From Tanypteryx hageni (lineage: Eukaryota > Arthropoda > Insecta > Odonata > Petaluridae), in assembly GCA_028673005.1 (NCBI GenBank), contig CM054112.1, positions 186,446,564 through 186,510,563 of the forward strand: a DNA stretch of 64,000 nucleotides. Reading direction: 5' to 3'. Below, piece after piece: positions 1-12,169 of the stretch (positions are counted from its first letter, which is position 1; the number at the start of each line of letters is the position of its first letter). Below the pieces are notes generated by a model. The model was not told where the DNA came from. It saw only the letters and a program-made list of their open reading frames with translations, and searched no databases. The position numbers and the translations under genes are program-made.

Positions 1-3000
1 TAGGGTGGAGAATCGAGAGAGGGTCGCCAAGAACAAGTGATGGTGAGAGAAATACAGAAGGGAAAAGCGAAAGAGTGAGATAGAGAGAAAAGAGAGCGTG
101 AGATAGGGAGAGAAGAAAAAGGGAGAGATAGGGGAAGGCATCGCGGACGAGACCGTAAATTAAGCAGATAGTGCTCGCGTGAGAGAGAAAGAGGAATTCC
201 CACCTTTGACGACATACACGGGAAAAGGGACGGAAAGGACGGGGAGAGAGCGAAGAGTGAGGGAGAAGAAGAAATTCCTCTTCTACCATAATGTCGGGAG
301 ACATGGTGACAGCCTCCTTCCTCCCTCGTATCTCACTCGTCAAAAAGATAGGATGGAAAACAAACAAATAGTTTCCGTCCGCATTATGATGATTGATTTC
401 TCGAACAGACGCGATAAAAAAAATAATAATTTCCGTTTCCGCGGGAGATGAGGGCATTTGCGCCAGTGTTTTGCTCGCGGGATGACTAACGTCTCATAAT
501 GGGTTCCTCGCACGAGGAATACGTTATTGAAATGACGCAACAAAATTGCATCCATCTTGTTCTAGAACGATCGTAAACATGTCGAAAGGAAATGCTCGCG
601 GCCGTAAAAGTGAAATTCTTATCACAATGAGCATTGTGCACATCGGCTTTTTATCGTTCGTGAATAACAATGGGAAGAAAATGTCCCGTAAAGGAGTTGT
701 TTACAGAAATTTGTAGACCTTTTTGGTGTAATCGATACACGTATAGATTTGAGCGAACCTTCGACGCGGGATTATACAACGTAGGAAGTAATTATTGATT
801 AAGGAAACTTTTTGCTATTTAACCGCGACTGGAATGTTTTCAACCTTAATTCAAAGCTATAACCAATTTAAAAAAGCATATATTTTCGACCGTATTTGAC
901 AAATGGGCATACATAAACGGAATGAAAGCTCACTTGAAAAATAAATCAATCCGCATCTTTTCCTATTGAAAATTTTGTCATAAATGAATTGAGGATAAAA
1001 TAAATCAACATCCGACCACCAATTCGTTCGCCTTACGGAGAACTATTACGGACAGGTGTCATAGCCAATACTTTTCTTTACGTTTTAATTCGCATTCCAA
1101 TCCACTTCATCAGAAGCCTTTCTAAGAGAACGAAAGAGGCTCTCAAGGTTAACACAAAATACCCAAACTCGGGTGGAAGGCTTTATAAAAATAAATAAAC
1201 CCCCAAACAATGTCTCTTAACGTATCTAGCTACAAAAAGGACGCAGCCCCCCAACGACACCGAAAATTAAGGGAATCGTGTCAGTTGCTACAAAAAAAGG
1301 AATGCCGACGGCGGCGAAAAAAACAAGTCCGCAGAAATATTGCTCCACGCACCGGCAAAAATTCCTCCCGTTCGCGTTTCGGGAGGACCCAACCCACAAC
1401 ACACTCGCCCGAAGAGGTTCTGCTTATTTTTTTTACTTACCTCTCTAAAAATTAAACTAACTCCTTTTTCCAGGCATCCATATGGAAGGAACTTTAATAA
1501 AAAACTTTCCTCCTTTTCTAACCTCACACACACGCCCTTTCACTTTCGAAAGGTGCCTCGGCCATGGACTTTGGCGTCCCACCCACGCTTCCGAACGGTT
1601 GGTTACCTTCCTCGGCCCCATGGCATAGACTCCTCCATCCCCCTCCTCCCCCACATCCCCTCCGAGTTGCCCATGGCCCACTTAGGAAAAAAATAACACA
1701 AATGACAATGCACTCCGTGCCACACGACGTTCAGGAGGACGAGTATTTCGAACGCTCTGGCATTCGAGTCGATATGTTGACAGGAGATAAATACGGAGCG
1801 AGGGTGGAGGAGGAGAGGGGTAAGAAACACACGACGGCGCCTAGGGTATCAGGATGGAAGGGAAGGAGGATGTGAGGAATTTCCTGGCTCTTTTTACGAG
1901 ATGGAATCGCTCCAAATTCATCGCTCGGAGTTTTATGGGAGAGATGATGCGGGGAGTGTTTTCTTTTTTCATTTGGCAGTCCTTGGAATGATTTTTTTTT
2001 GCCTTGACAGTTTTTGGTCGTGATGCAGCGCGGGAAATAGAATGGGCCACGATTCATAGACGAGGAAGAAAATGTGAGAATAAAGGACGCGCTTCTACCA
2101 CTCTCAAAAAAAGAAGGCCGGTGAAGGACGCCGAAAAGCATGAGTAACGCGGAACAAATACATCTTTAATAATTTTTTATATTACTTGTTACCAGAAAAA
2201 CGTTTTCCTACCGATTACATAACAAATTCCTTCGTTAAAAAATGACCTATTTTGTTCGGAAAATGCGAATTTCTCCGAGCGGATAATAAGAAATGTACTC
2301 GACAAAAGGAAATCTCAAAAATGAGGTATATTTATCTTAGAGCAGGCGTCAACCTGACGTGCACTTTTTAAAAATACCGACCTGGTACTTGGTCGCGGAG
2401 CATAAACCGAATCGCTCATCTTCATATTTTCATACATCTGCTGCATAACCAGAGAATTTTAAAAATAAAGAAGGCTTTTATAAATTGTTTTTTGCCTCCA
2501 CTACCTTGTATTGGGAGCTTGTAAAAATGTGATCAAATCCTCTTCTTTTTCTAGGATTTGTATGAATGTTTCTCTTCTATTGGATGGGAGGTTAGAAAGT
2601 TTGGAAAACGGTGACATATTATAAGGATAACTAACAATAAGACAAACTATCAAGGGTTGAGAAAATCTTTTAAGTAACATTGATGATCGGAAAATTGGCA
2701 CTTTGGGCATCGACTTTGAAGTTCCAACACGCGTTTTATTTCTTTGTGGAAGAGTAATTTGGCATATCACACATCAAACTAATATAGAATTACTCAATGC
2801 CGCGAGGTAAATAATACGAGAAAATTCTTCACAAAACCTACAAAATTTATTTATCAACATCGACAGTTATTTCCTTTTAAATTTAAAATTCGGCAAACAA
2901 CTATATTACGATATTCTGCATGGATTCTTCAATAATTTACTCGAGTTTGATTCATCAAAAGCACTCGGCATGAATAATTTTTCCTTATACAAGCAGCGGA

Positions 3001-4489
3001 ACTTTTAATAAAAAAATGAAACTCACAAAAAATCTTTCCCAATACGAACAGCGGGGCCTTTAATAAAAAATGAAACGCGGTCGAGATTTTTATTTTCAGA
3101 ACTCCGTTTTTTCATCCATTCGTGCTTAATTTCCCGAGACGACGCCACCTTTCTTTCCCATGAAAGGAGGCGATCGTCATAATAAGGCTTCATCTCCTCG
3201 ATGGCGCCATCCGCAGCAGCTTTATAATTTCTTCTCTCTTGGGTAAAGCGGTCCCGAAGACGCGGTTCCTCACAACCCCTCCACAAGGTTAGCTATAATG
3301 GCCGACATGGCCTTGGACGAAATTTCCCGATTAACTCGATTTAAAAAGGACTAAAAATACGCACAACTCGGCGCCGCGACGGCGTAAACAAAACCGCGAG
3401 TAAGAGACACACACCTAAGGAAAGAGAGAAATTATGCCTCGTTACATCGGTGTTTTCCTCAAAGGCTTTTTCTGCGTAATTTATCGGCAGTATCCCCCTT
3501 ACTCCCTTTTCCCTCCTCCTATCACGGAAAATTGGAGCAGAGCTTACGGCAGCACGCCAACAACCACCGCGGTTTCATATTATTTTGAAACCAACCGACG
3601 ACCTGCGACTATATTGCGCAATCATCCCTCTGTATCTCTTTCTCTCTCTCTCTCTTTCGACTCCAATATTATTTAATCTGTCCATGAGTTCTTTAGATGC
3701 CAATGAACCTTTTCAAAAACGTCCTCTACGTCGAAAGAATAATGACCCGGACTCGCGAATAGTTTTTTTTTTCGCTGCAACTCTTGACGGGAACGGGGGA
3801 AGAGACGCGGCGATAAAAAGAAATCAGAAATCAAATAACCTCGTAATAATTCCACCCCGTCGGCGTCGAGGCGTCACCCCGAAAGACCGCTTGAATAGGC
3901 GTTTCGTTTTTCAACAAAAAGCGACGAATAAACAAAACAAAACGAGCTCGATCGGCGACCGACTCCGGTTTCTTCCAGGCGTGAACCGAACGTGACGAAA
4001 ATCCTCTCGCGTCCCGGCGTAGAGCGACTTATCATTCCCAAAGGAAGAACACCTGTCCTCTTAAGAGGAACGTCTTAACACTTTCGCTCCATCGAATCGC
4101 TTCTCACCATCGCGAGATATTTTTTTACGACCTCGTCGCTTCCCTCGTTTTACTTTTTCCTTTTTTTTGGAGCATAAAAATCGAAACGAAACGACTTTTC
4201 AAGAGCCGGGATCCAAAGACGCGAAGGAAAGGAAGAAATTAATTCGGATCAAAAGAAGGAAGGGGAGAAGAAATGGGGAGGAAAGAAGCGAGGGGAAGGC
4301 CGAGTCGAACTCGGAATTCCTTTCGATAGAAAAGAATCCCTTCGTATATCGTCCGCTCAGTGACAAACACGCGGATGGGAATGGTGGTGGAGGAAACAAG
4401 AGGAGAGGGAAACGTAGGAGGAAAAGGACAGAGTGGGTCGATAAAGTCCAGCAGCTAGGTGAGGGGAAAGGGAGGAAGGGAGGGAGGAA
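1..4489. other. Anonymous AT-rich DNA, no gene recognised
   Basis: No coding gene is recognised here. The first 270 bases are purine-rich on the plus strand (many GAGA and GGGAGA runs). The longest open frames are 136 codons (minus 1731-2141 and plus 3585-3995), and neither shows a domain. A short CT run lies near 3640-3657. Two good plus-strand splice-acceptor-like sites are present, ending at about 1473 (CTAAC branch-like motif, then CTCCTTTTTCCAG) and about 2554 (TCTTCTTTTTCTAG), but neither is followed by a convincing exon with a donor. The rest shows nothing I can name. Confidence 0.6.
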
Positions 4490-5900
4490 GGGAGTAGAGA
4501 GATAGGGTATAGAGAGATAGGGCAGAGAGAGAGCGCGAGGGTATAGCGAGAGAGGGTATAGAGAGAGAGAGAGAGAGAGGGTAGAGAGAGAGAGAGGGTA
4601 TAGAGAGAGAGAGGGTAAAGAGAGAGGGTAGAGAGAGAGAGAGAGAGAGGGTAGAAAGAGGGTTGAGAGAGATAGGGTAGAGAGAGAGAGGGTAGAGAGA
4701 GAGAGGGTAGAGAGAGAGAGGGTAGAGAGAGAGAGGGTAGAGAGAGAGGGTAGAGAGAGAGGGTAGAGAGAGAGAGGGTAGAGAGAGATAGGGTAGAGAG
4801 AGAGAGGGTAGAGAGAGAGAGATAGGGTAGAGAGAGAGAGGGTAGAGAGAGAGAGAGATAGGGTAGAGAGAGAGGGTAGAGAGAGAGAGAGATAGAGAGA
4901 GAGAGGGTAGAGATAGAGAGAGAGAGGGTAGAGATAGAGAGAGAGAGGGTAGAGAGAGAGAGAGAGGGTAGAGAGAGAGAGAGAGAGGGTAGAGAGAGAG
5001 AGAGAGGGTAGAGAGAGAGAGAGAGGGTAGAGAGAGAGGGTAGAGAGAGAGAGAGAGAGAGTAGAGAGAGAGGGTAGAGAGAGAGGGTAGAGAGAGAGAG
5101 AGATAGAGAGAGAGAGAGGGTAGAGAGAGGAGGGAGGGAGAGAGAGATAGGGTAGAGAGATAGGGTAGAGAGAGAGGGTAGAGAGAGAGGGTAGAGAGAG
5201 AGAGAGAGAGGGTAGAGAGAGAGAGAGGGTAGAGAGAGAGAGAGAGGGTAGAGAGAGAGAGAGAGGGTAGAGAGAGAGGGTAGAGAGAGAGAGAGAGAGG
5301 GTAGAGAGAGAGAGGGTAGAGAGAGAGAGGGTAGAGAGAGAGAGGGTAGAGAGAGAGGGTAGAGAGAGAGAGGGTAGAGAGAGAGGGTAGAGAGAGAGAG
5401 AGGGTAGAGAGAGAGAGGGTAGAGAGAGAGAGGGTAGAGAGAGAGAGGGTAGAGAGAGAGAGGGTAGAGAGAGAGAGAGGGTAGAGAGAGAGGGTAGAGA
5501 GAGAGGGTAGAGAGAGAGGGGTAGAGAGAGAGAGAGAGATAGAGAGAGAGAGGGTAGAGAGAGGAGGGAGGGAGAGAGAGATAGGGTAGAGAGAGAGGGT
5601 AGAGAGAGAGAGATAGAGAGAGAGAGGGTAGAGAGAGAGGGTAGAGAGAGAGGGTAGAGAGAGAGAGGGTAGAGAGAGGGTAGAGAGAGAGAGGGTAGAG
5701 AGAGAGAGAGGGTAGAGAGAGAGAGAGGGTAGAGAGAGAGAGGGTAGAGAGAGAGAGGGTAGAGAGAGAGAGAGGGTAGAGAGAGAGAGAGGGTAGAGAG
5801 AGAGAGAGGGTAGAGAGAGAGAGGGTAGAGAGAGAGAGAGGGTAGAGAGAGAGAGGGTAGAGAGAGAGAGGGTAGAGAGAGAGGGTAGAGAGAGGAGGGA
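4490..5900. repeat. GA-based microsatellite array with GGGTA interruptions
   Basis: The plus strand is almost pure purine: runs of (GA)n of 6 to 18 bases separated by GGGTA or GATAGGGTA, repeated more than 100 times. The apparent 666-712 codon minus-strand frames across it (Leu-Ser-Leu-Pro-Ser repeats) are translations of this repeat and not genes: two minus frames are open at once and neither continues into unique domain-like sequence. The variable spacing of GGGTA gives the array a higher-order texture. A block containing GAGGAGGGAGGGAGAGAGAG near 5121-5175 recurs about 434 bp downstream near 5555-5600, which shows segmental duplication inside the array. Confidence 0.95.
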
Positions 5901-6290
5901 GGGAGAGAGAGAGAGGAGGGAGGGAGAGAGAGGAGGGAGGGGAGAGAGGATGGAGGGGGAGAGAGGATGGAGGGAGAGAGAGGATGGAGGGAGAGAGGAT
6001 GGAGGGAGAGAGGATGGAGGGAGAGAGAGAGAGGAGGGGGAGAGAGAGAGGAGGGAGGGGGAGAGAGAGAGGAGGGAGGGGGAGAGAGAGAGAGGAGGGA
6101 GGGGGAGAGAGAGAGAGGAGGGAGGGGGAGAGAGAGAGAGGAGGGAGGGGGAGAGAGAGAGAGGAGGGAGGGGGAGAGAGAGAGAGGAGGGAGGGGGAGA
6201 GAGAGAGGAGGGAGGGGGAGAGAGAGGAGGGAGGGGGAGAGATAGAGGAGGGGAGAGAGGGGAAGGGAGAAAGGGGGAGAGGGATGGCTA
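5901..6290. repeat. GA minisatellite, 16-26 bp units
   Basis: This directly continues the preceding array with a different unit. First come short GGATGGAGGGAGAGA units (about 5948-6025). Then about nine units of roughly 22-26 bp follow, each GGAGGGAGGGGG followed by GAGAGAGAGA. The three plus-strand frames here translate to Gly/Glu/Arg repeats and are not treated as genes. The array ends where unique sequence resumes near 6290. Confidence 0.93.
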
Positions 6291-9240
6291 AGATTGAGGG
6301 GAAAATAGGGCCGCAAGGGAGCGAGAGTGAGGAACACGAGAGAGAATTCTCAGCCAATTGGAGCGAGAAGAGGGAGGAGGGATTACCTGGTAGACGATCG
6401 AAGAGAGTTGCGAGGAGGGGAGATGGTGGTGGCGGCTGAGAGGAAAGGCTCCTCTTCCTGCTCTTTCGAATCGCAGGAGGGGTTTAGGGAGCAGAGGGTA
6501 GACAGGCCCAACACGGAGGGACACGGGATGTTGGAGAGGGTGTGGAGGAGGTTGAGGAGAGGGATTTGAAACCGAAACTGGAGCGAGCGGGCAGGAGAAC
6601 GAGTCAACCCGGCATTAGGACGACGGGCGTCACGAAAAAGTAAGCTTTTATTTGGTCGTTTTTACATAGGCTCCATGAGAGCGACTATTACGTGGGATTC
6701 GTACACTTTCGATATGGAAAAACGTGAAACGCCATTTCGAATGGATGAGAAACACAAGTATAATTCCTTCAAAATTTGAAGTGATTTTTCGAGATAACCA
6801 CATCAAAGCATTTCGCGCTTTTAAAAAAATATATGAATGGCCATTTTATCCTTAGCTAAAATTAATAAAAATTAATGCATTTGAGAAAAAAACGCCTATT
6901 CCAAAATCATTACAACAAAACAACATTACAACACAGTTACCGATGCTCCTAACAAACCAAAAGACCTAAAAGAGGTATATTTCAAGATTTAGCCAATTAA
7001 CTACGACAACATGTTGCGAGGAATCGTACATTCCGCCGACTCGCGCCATCAGAGAGCGGCAGCCAATCCACGGAAGTAACTCCGCCGCCGGATCTCACTG
7101 CAATCGGTAGCGCACACTTTTTCTGTGGTCTTTTTTTAAAAACGTCGGAGTACTAGAGACTATTTCCGAGCAACTCGCGGCTGGAAAGCGCCGAGGACAT
7201 GTCGTAAATAGTTTTGCGGTTGGGTGATCGACGCGTAACGCCGGAGAGGCTATCGATGCGATAAGAAGGGTCGCGCGGGCGCTGTAAATATCCCAGCGCG
7301 GTATGCTAAAGGAGCATCGAGGGAGTTACTCACTTTTGATAAGACGCATCGGAGCGCGGGTTAAGTGATTTAATACCGGAGCTATCGGGGGTGACCTCAG
7401 GACTTCGTTGCATTAAGAGCCCTCGGAGTGCTGTCAAATAAAAATAAAAACAACCTTTATAGCAACAACGCGAGGAGCTCGAAAATTTACGGGAGAAAAT
7501 TTAACGTAAGGGCTTAGAAATGGGAGACCAATTGAAAAACGATATCGACAGCTTGACGTCGACGTCGATTCTACTCACGAACTATATTTTCTCGAAACGA
7601 TAAAAAACGTTACGTACTGAACTTGATTAATGGCCGCACAAAAATAACAATGACGGCAAATACGTCCGAGCGACTCATCAAAATTAATTAATTTCCGTCG
7701 TAAAACATTACTAGGCGAGCGATAAATAAAAAAGTAACCTTGATCGTGTTCATTCAAGTTTAACAAATTATCAACAGTGAAAACGCATCGGCGATGTAAA
7801 CTTATGGAACGAATCGTTCATTAGGTAGATAAAATACAGCAACCACTTTACTGGCAACACGAAGGGAAATTGGAGCATCAAATTGTGCCTCCATCACATT
7901 AAGTATTTCTTTCTAGGTTCCAGATATAAACTATCCGAGACAACGCCCAAGGGCGAAGAAATATATCAAGAAAGACGTGTTACAACACCACGAACCTAAC
8001 AAAACACCACAAGGCGAACGATCGAGTCGCGGATTGACCTAGGATAAGGAATCGAACACCGATCGATGGGCAGCAGTCGAACCTTTCCACGCATTTTCGC
8101 CACTCGAACAAAAAGGAAAAATATGAAACATCCGTCGCAGGGGACAGAAAGGAAACGTATTCCGAGGAGCGGCATCAATTTTTTATGGCGCCTCCTTTTT
8201 GTTTTGAATGGATAAGAGGAAACGAGCCGGATCACGAAAACGCACGTAAAAAGACGAAACAAAAGGCACCGAATGATTTATTACGCCCAGTTCGATCTGT
8301 CGGAGAGGGCGATGGCGGCAGACTCCTATCGCGGGGCCTTATCTTGTTTTTTTCCTGGCTTCTTCCGAGGTGGAAGAGTTCGTAACGAAGATGGAAGGGG
8401 CGGCGAGGGTCTAAAACTATGATAAAAAAACACGCAGACTACGTAGATGGGGCTCTCCTCATCTCCCGCTTCTTTTCTCTCCCCGCCACACATCCGCTTA
8501 CCCGATAGAAATGGTGTAGGATGCGCTACGGCTTAAATACACCGCGAGTATCTTCGGAAACCCTTTTTTCCTTTATCTATCCCTCCCCCCGCCCTTCCCA
8601 AACCGCTGCTATTCTTCGTTACCCACAGCCGCAGGGCGCAACCTTTACGCGACCTTTAAACAAATCGCCGCTTGGACAGTAAGACGCTTATCGCGCTGGT
8701 CCCGAGCCCTCATTACAGCTCTCCTCTATCCCTTCCCGCGAGGAACTCTCCCTCCCTCCCTCCCTTTCTCCCTCCCTCCCTTTCTCTCTCCCTCTCTTGC
8801 TGGGATGCACTCCGACGTCACTACCCGCGGAAGCCAAAAGATCGAAGCTGGTTCGCTGCGCATGCAACCCTATTTCCGTCCTTATTCAATTTTGAAGTTT
8901 TTTATTTCGTTTTTTTTAAGGAGCACGCGACCGTTGGCGTATTTTTTAAAGCCATACACAACTTGGACCAGAACCTACTCCTGGTTTATTTCCATGGATC
9001 GGACTCTAGTCTCACGTGTCACGATAAAAAATAACGCGTCCGCATCATGACTTATAAACAGAAATAACGAACTTCGTCCTTATCCTTTGCGTCAAATAAG
9101 ACCATATTTTACCGATAAATATACAGGATTAAAACGTGGTGGATAATTATTGGAATAATAAATATGTATATATTTGGGCGATGAGAAAATTTAATTTTCT
9201 TTGGTGAAAAAAAACAGGAAAAATAGTAACCCAAGGAAAC
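6291..9240. other. Unique DNA with a CpG-dense patch, no gene recognised
   Basis: No coding gene is recognised. From about 7010 to 7450 the sequence is visibly richer in G+C and CpG than its flanks (many CGCG, GCGC and CCGCCG words) but all frames are interrupted. It could be a promoter-like or conserved non-coding element, which cannot be decided here. A pyrimidine tract of CTCCCTCC units lies near 8735-8800. The 120-codon frame at 8672-9034 crosses this tract and is not supported as a gene. Confidence 0.5.
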
Positions 9241-9244
9241 CTAC

Positions 9245-9400
9245 GCTACGTGTGCGGGCTCGGTATAGGGGTGGCTCGCAGGTTCGAATCTTGTCCAGGG
9301 CATGGTTGTCCGTACTCACCTATGTTATCGTAATTGCGCTCATTGTAAAAAGCTGTTAATGGCTATTTATGAACTAGTTAAAAAATAATTAAATAAAACA
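9245..9400 (+). mobile_element. Degenerate tRNA-derived SINE-like fragment
   Basis: The segment contains GGCTCGCAGGTTCGAATC, which holds a good RNA polymerase III B box (GGTTCGAATC at 9281-9290), followed by TTGTCCAGGGCATGG. This resembles the head of arthropod tRNA-derived SINEs. Upstream, GGGCTCGGTATAGGGG sits where an A box would be but matches poorly, as if part of the tRNA head were deleted. The 3' side runs into an A/T-rich tail (TTAAAAAATAATTAAATAAAAC) near 9380-9402. No tRNA cloverleaf can be folded, so this is not an intact tRNA gene. Family and exact ends are uncertain. Confidence 0.4.
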
Positions 9401-9438
9401 AGAGTTGCATGAATGTAAGTAACTGCTTCAAATTTAAC

Positions 9439-9462
9439 TATATAATAATAATAATAATAAAA
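9439..9462. repeat. ATA trinucleotide microsatellite
   Basis: A short run of about seven ATA/ATT-type triplets lies just downstream of the SINE-like fragment. It could be a remnant of that element's tail or independent. Confidence 0.8.
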
Positions 9463-11537
9463 TGCCAAAAATATCTCAATCTGAACAAAAGCTTCCAAAT
9501 TCTAGGTGGTTGCAACGATCGAATTAACCAGCGCGTAACATCCCTTCTTTGTACATTCCTAAGAAACCGACAAACGATAAAAAGAGCCAATCTCAAATAA
9601 ACAGACTGGATCGAATCGACGATTTATACGAAATATTTCGACGCGCCACGACGCAGAGGGAATACCCTAAAGACGATATCGCAGAAAAACTATGAATTCC
9701 GTGCCAAAAGGCAGAACGGTCTGATTTTTCGGAGAACGCATTCTCCGTTTAAATTCTCGGCGGTGGAGGAAGGTCCGCACTTCAAACCCGAAGCAGAAGG
9801 AATCGTTAGAACGTTCGAAAGAGAAAGGACTGGCGGCACAACACTATCCATTACGCCTCATACGCCGAGGGATTTTCTATCGGAAAAAAAAATCCCTCTG
9901 TTCCTCCACCCGCAGGAACCAACACCAACCCCTCTCAACTCCTCCTCATTCACTGAATCCTTTTTTTTTACCTTCCAAACATCCCCGCTTTCACCCACAC
10001 ACCCTCTCTTAACCGTCGTCCACTTCTTCCCGCATCGTTCAGATAGGTCGGAAAGGATTGGATTGGTATGGAAGCGTGTTGGAGGGAGGGAGATAAGGAA
10101 GAGGAGGCGACTGCCTCTGTCCGGGAAAGGCTTCTTCCCATGTCCTTCGTAAGGTTTCCCTACTCTCTTTCACATTCTCTATAAGGGATGGAGGACGGCG
10201 CCGGGTGAGAGGCGGGGGATGGAAGAGCCGGCGGCCACCGCGCGGCACAGGGAGGGGGTGAGGTAGAAAAAGGTGAGGGTGAGAGAGAATGAGGGGAGAT
10301 AGAGTAAGGGGGAGGAAAGGGAACCCCATCATCAGGCGGCCGATCCGACAGTCTTCGATAATCCGCCTCCTCACCTATCTATCTTCCCCTATCTCGCCCG
10401 CTCTTCGTTTAATTCTCCCTCCCTCCAAAATAGTCTCCTTCTCCCCTCAATACTTCCTCTCTCCTCTTATCGATTCAACCCCCTTCCGATTTCGAGAGCT
10501 TTCTCCCTCACTAGCCACTTTTGCTCCCGGCAACCATTCACCTCTATACCTATCTTCCTCTTGCCGTAAGTAGGACACGAACCCCGATCCCGAACAAGGA
10601 TTTTATCGTGCCAAACTATATATTTTTAAAACTAAAACGGTTTTTGTAGGGAAAATTGGAATTAGGAAGTGAAATGAATAGGTTCCAGCGGTGGACATGG
10701 ATTATGCAGCGAAAATTCTTCGGGGGTGATTTAAACGAAAATAGGGAGGAATAAATGATTTAGTTCATTTTTTCAATAATGCTTTCCCGATACGCGAAAC
10801 AATTCAGAATAAAAAGTCAATCTGATGGACTTGATTCATTCAGAAACCTTTAACGACCACCTTATTTAGAGCACCTAGAATTTTAAGGTCTAATGATCTA
10901 ACTAAAATTATGAGTTATCCATCACGTCAAGTTGGAATGAAAAAAGAAAGTTTTCACAATGACTCACGTATCTGTATCACCAAAGCCCTAGTTAATTGAA
11001 TATTATGTCAACCTGAGCATAAATGAGTACATCACATTGGCCAATAGGGAAAAAACAAATGATCGGAAAGGTTAAAATCGCCGCGATTAGTAAAGGGGTC
11101 AATTGCGAAAATATTTTATTTCAGGCGCAACACCTGAGGTTCAGTAATCGGCGCACGCGTTTTCTGGAGCAGTATTTCGTCGAAACGATGAAAAAACCGG
11201 ACACGAATCACTTTAACCTTTCGTATGAAGTCTTTCCTGACAGAGCCGTAACATAAAAAAAGATTTTCGAAAAGGCTCAGCCAAACAGAGAAGGAAAAAA
11301 AAAAACAAAACCGTACTCCAACGACGGAAACGAAAACATCCCGAACGCCATGTGCCGGAATGTTTTTTTTTAAGGACCTACAACCGACGCGATTCGTGAG
11401 CTCCTTTTTTTTTAAATATACTACTTCCACTTATTACTATAAATATTGAAAAACTTTTCATTTTTTTCCTCGCGAAGGGACGAAAAGGGTTAAATCCGGA
11501 GACCTCGAAATCCTCCAGTCGTGGCAAAGGGACGTGG
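9463..11537. other. Unique DNA with switching purine/pyrimidine strand blocks
   Basis: No gene is recognised. From about 9895 to 10035 the plus strand is pyrimidine-rich, from about 10060 to 10325 it is purine-rich, and from about 10370 to 10560 it is pyrimidine-rich again. This produces open but low-complexity frames on both strands (for example 9763-10152 and minus 10039-10374). A GTAAGT at 10570 could act as a splice donor but has no matching exon. The remainder is ordinary AT-rich sequence apart from the candidate terminal exon at 11125-11256. Confidence 0.5.
11125..11256 (+). other. Candidate terminal exon, 43 codons plus stop
   Basis: A good acceptor (AATATTTTATTTCAG) ends at 11124. 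In phase 0 it is followed by 43 codons and a TAA at 11254-11256. The peptide is of mixed complexity, with a charged/aromatic stretch reading RTRFLEQYFVETMKKPDT in its middle. This faintly recalls the helix-1 region of homeodomains but lacks the diagnostic later helix, so no family is assigned. The same frame stays open upstream of the acceptor to an ATG at 11023, so the acceptor may be coincidental. Random AT-rich DNA produces such frames often. Confidence 0.18.
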
Positions 11538-11545
11538 ATGGGTGA

Positions 11546-12165
11546 GTGCGAGAGATTGAGAGAGGGGGCGATTCAGAGAGAGAGAGGGAGAGAAGGGGAG
11601 GGAGGGGGGGAGAGAGAGGGGGAGAGAGAGAAGGAGAGAGAGAGGGGGAGAGAGAGAGAGAGGGAGGGAGAGAGAGAGAGGGAGGGAGAGAGAGAGAGGG
11701 AGGGAGAGAGAGAGAGAGGGAGGGAGAGAGAGAGAGAGGGAGGGAGAGAGAGAGAGAGGGAGGGAGAGAGAGAGAGAGGGAGGGAGGGAGAGAGAGAGAG
11801 AGGGAGGGAGGGAGAGAGAGAGAGAGAGGGAGGGAGGGAGAGAGAGAGAGGGAGGGAGAGAGAGAGAGGGAGAGAGAGAGAGGGAGAGAGAGAGAGGGAG
11901 GGAGAGAGAGAGGGAGGGAGAGAGAGAGAGAGGGAGAGAGAGAGGGGGGAGAGAGAGAGGGGGGGAGAGAGAGAGGGAGAGAGAGAGAGGGAGAGAGAGA
12001 GAGGGAGAGGGAGAGAGAGAGAGGGAGAGGGAGAGAGGGGGGGAGGGAGGGAGAGAGAGAGAGGGGGGGGGAGGGAGGGAGAGAGAGAGAGGGAGATAGA
12101 CGGACGGAGGTATGGAGAGACCGAGAGCGGGAGAGAGAGAGATGGTCCGAGAGGTAAGGGACGGA
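11546..12165. repeat. Second GA/GGGA microsatellite array
   Basis: About 620 bp of plus-strand polypurine made of GAGAGAGA runs separated by GGGAGGGA or GGGGGG blocks. The unit differs from the array at 4.5 kb because GGGTA is absent. The 291-codon and 203-codon plus frames and the 315-codon minus frame over it are repeat translations (Arg/Glu/Gly and Leu/Ser/Pro). The downstream end decays through GATAGACGGACGGAGG into unique sequence near 12170. Confidence 0.95.
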
Positions 12166-12169
12166 GGGA

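Noticed and set aside
4199..6357. Minus-strand open frames of 712 and 666 codons
   Set aside because: Both are repeat translations of the GA/GGGTA array. Two different frames are open at once, the composition is only Leu/Ser/Pro/Tyr/Thr, and there is no domain.
11125..11256. Homeodomain-like reading of the candidate exon
   Set aside because: Only a loose likeness around RTRFLEQYF. The recognition helix with the W-F-x-N-x-R signature is absent.
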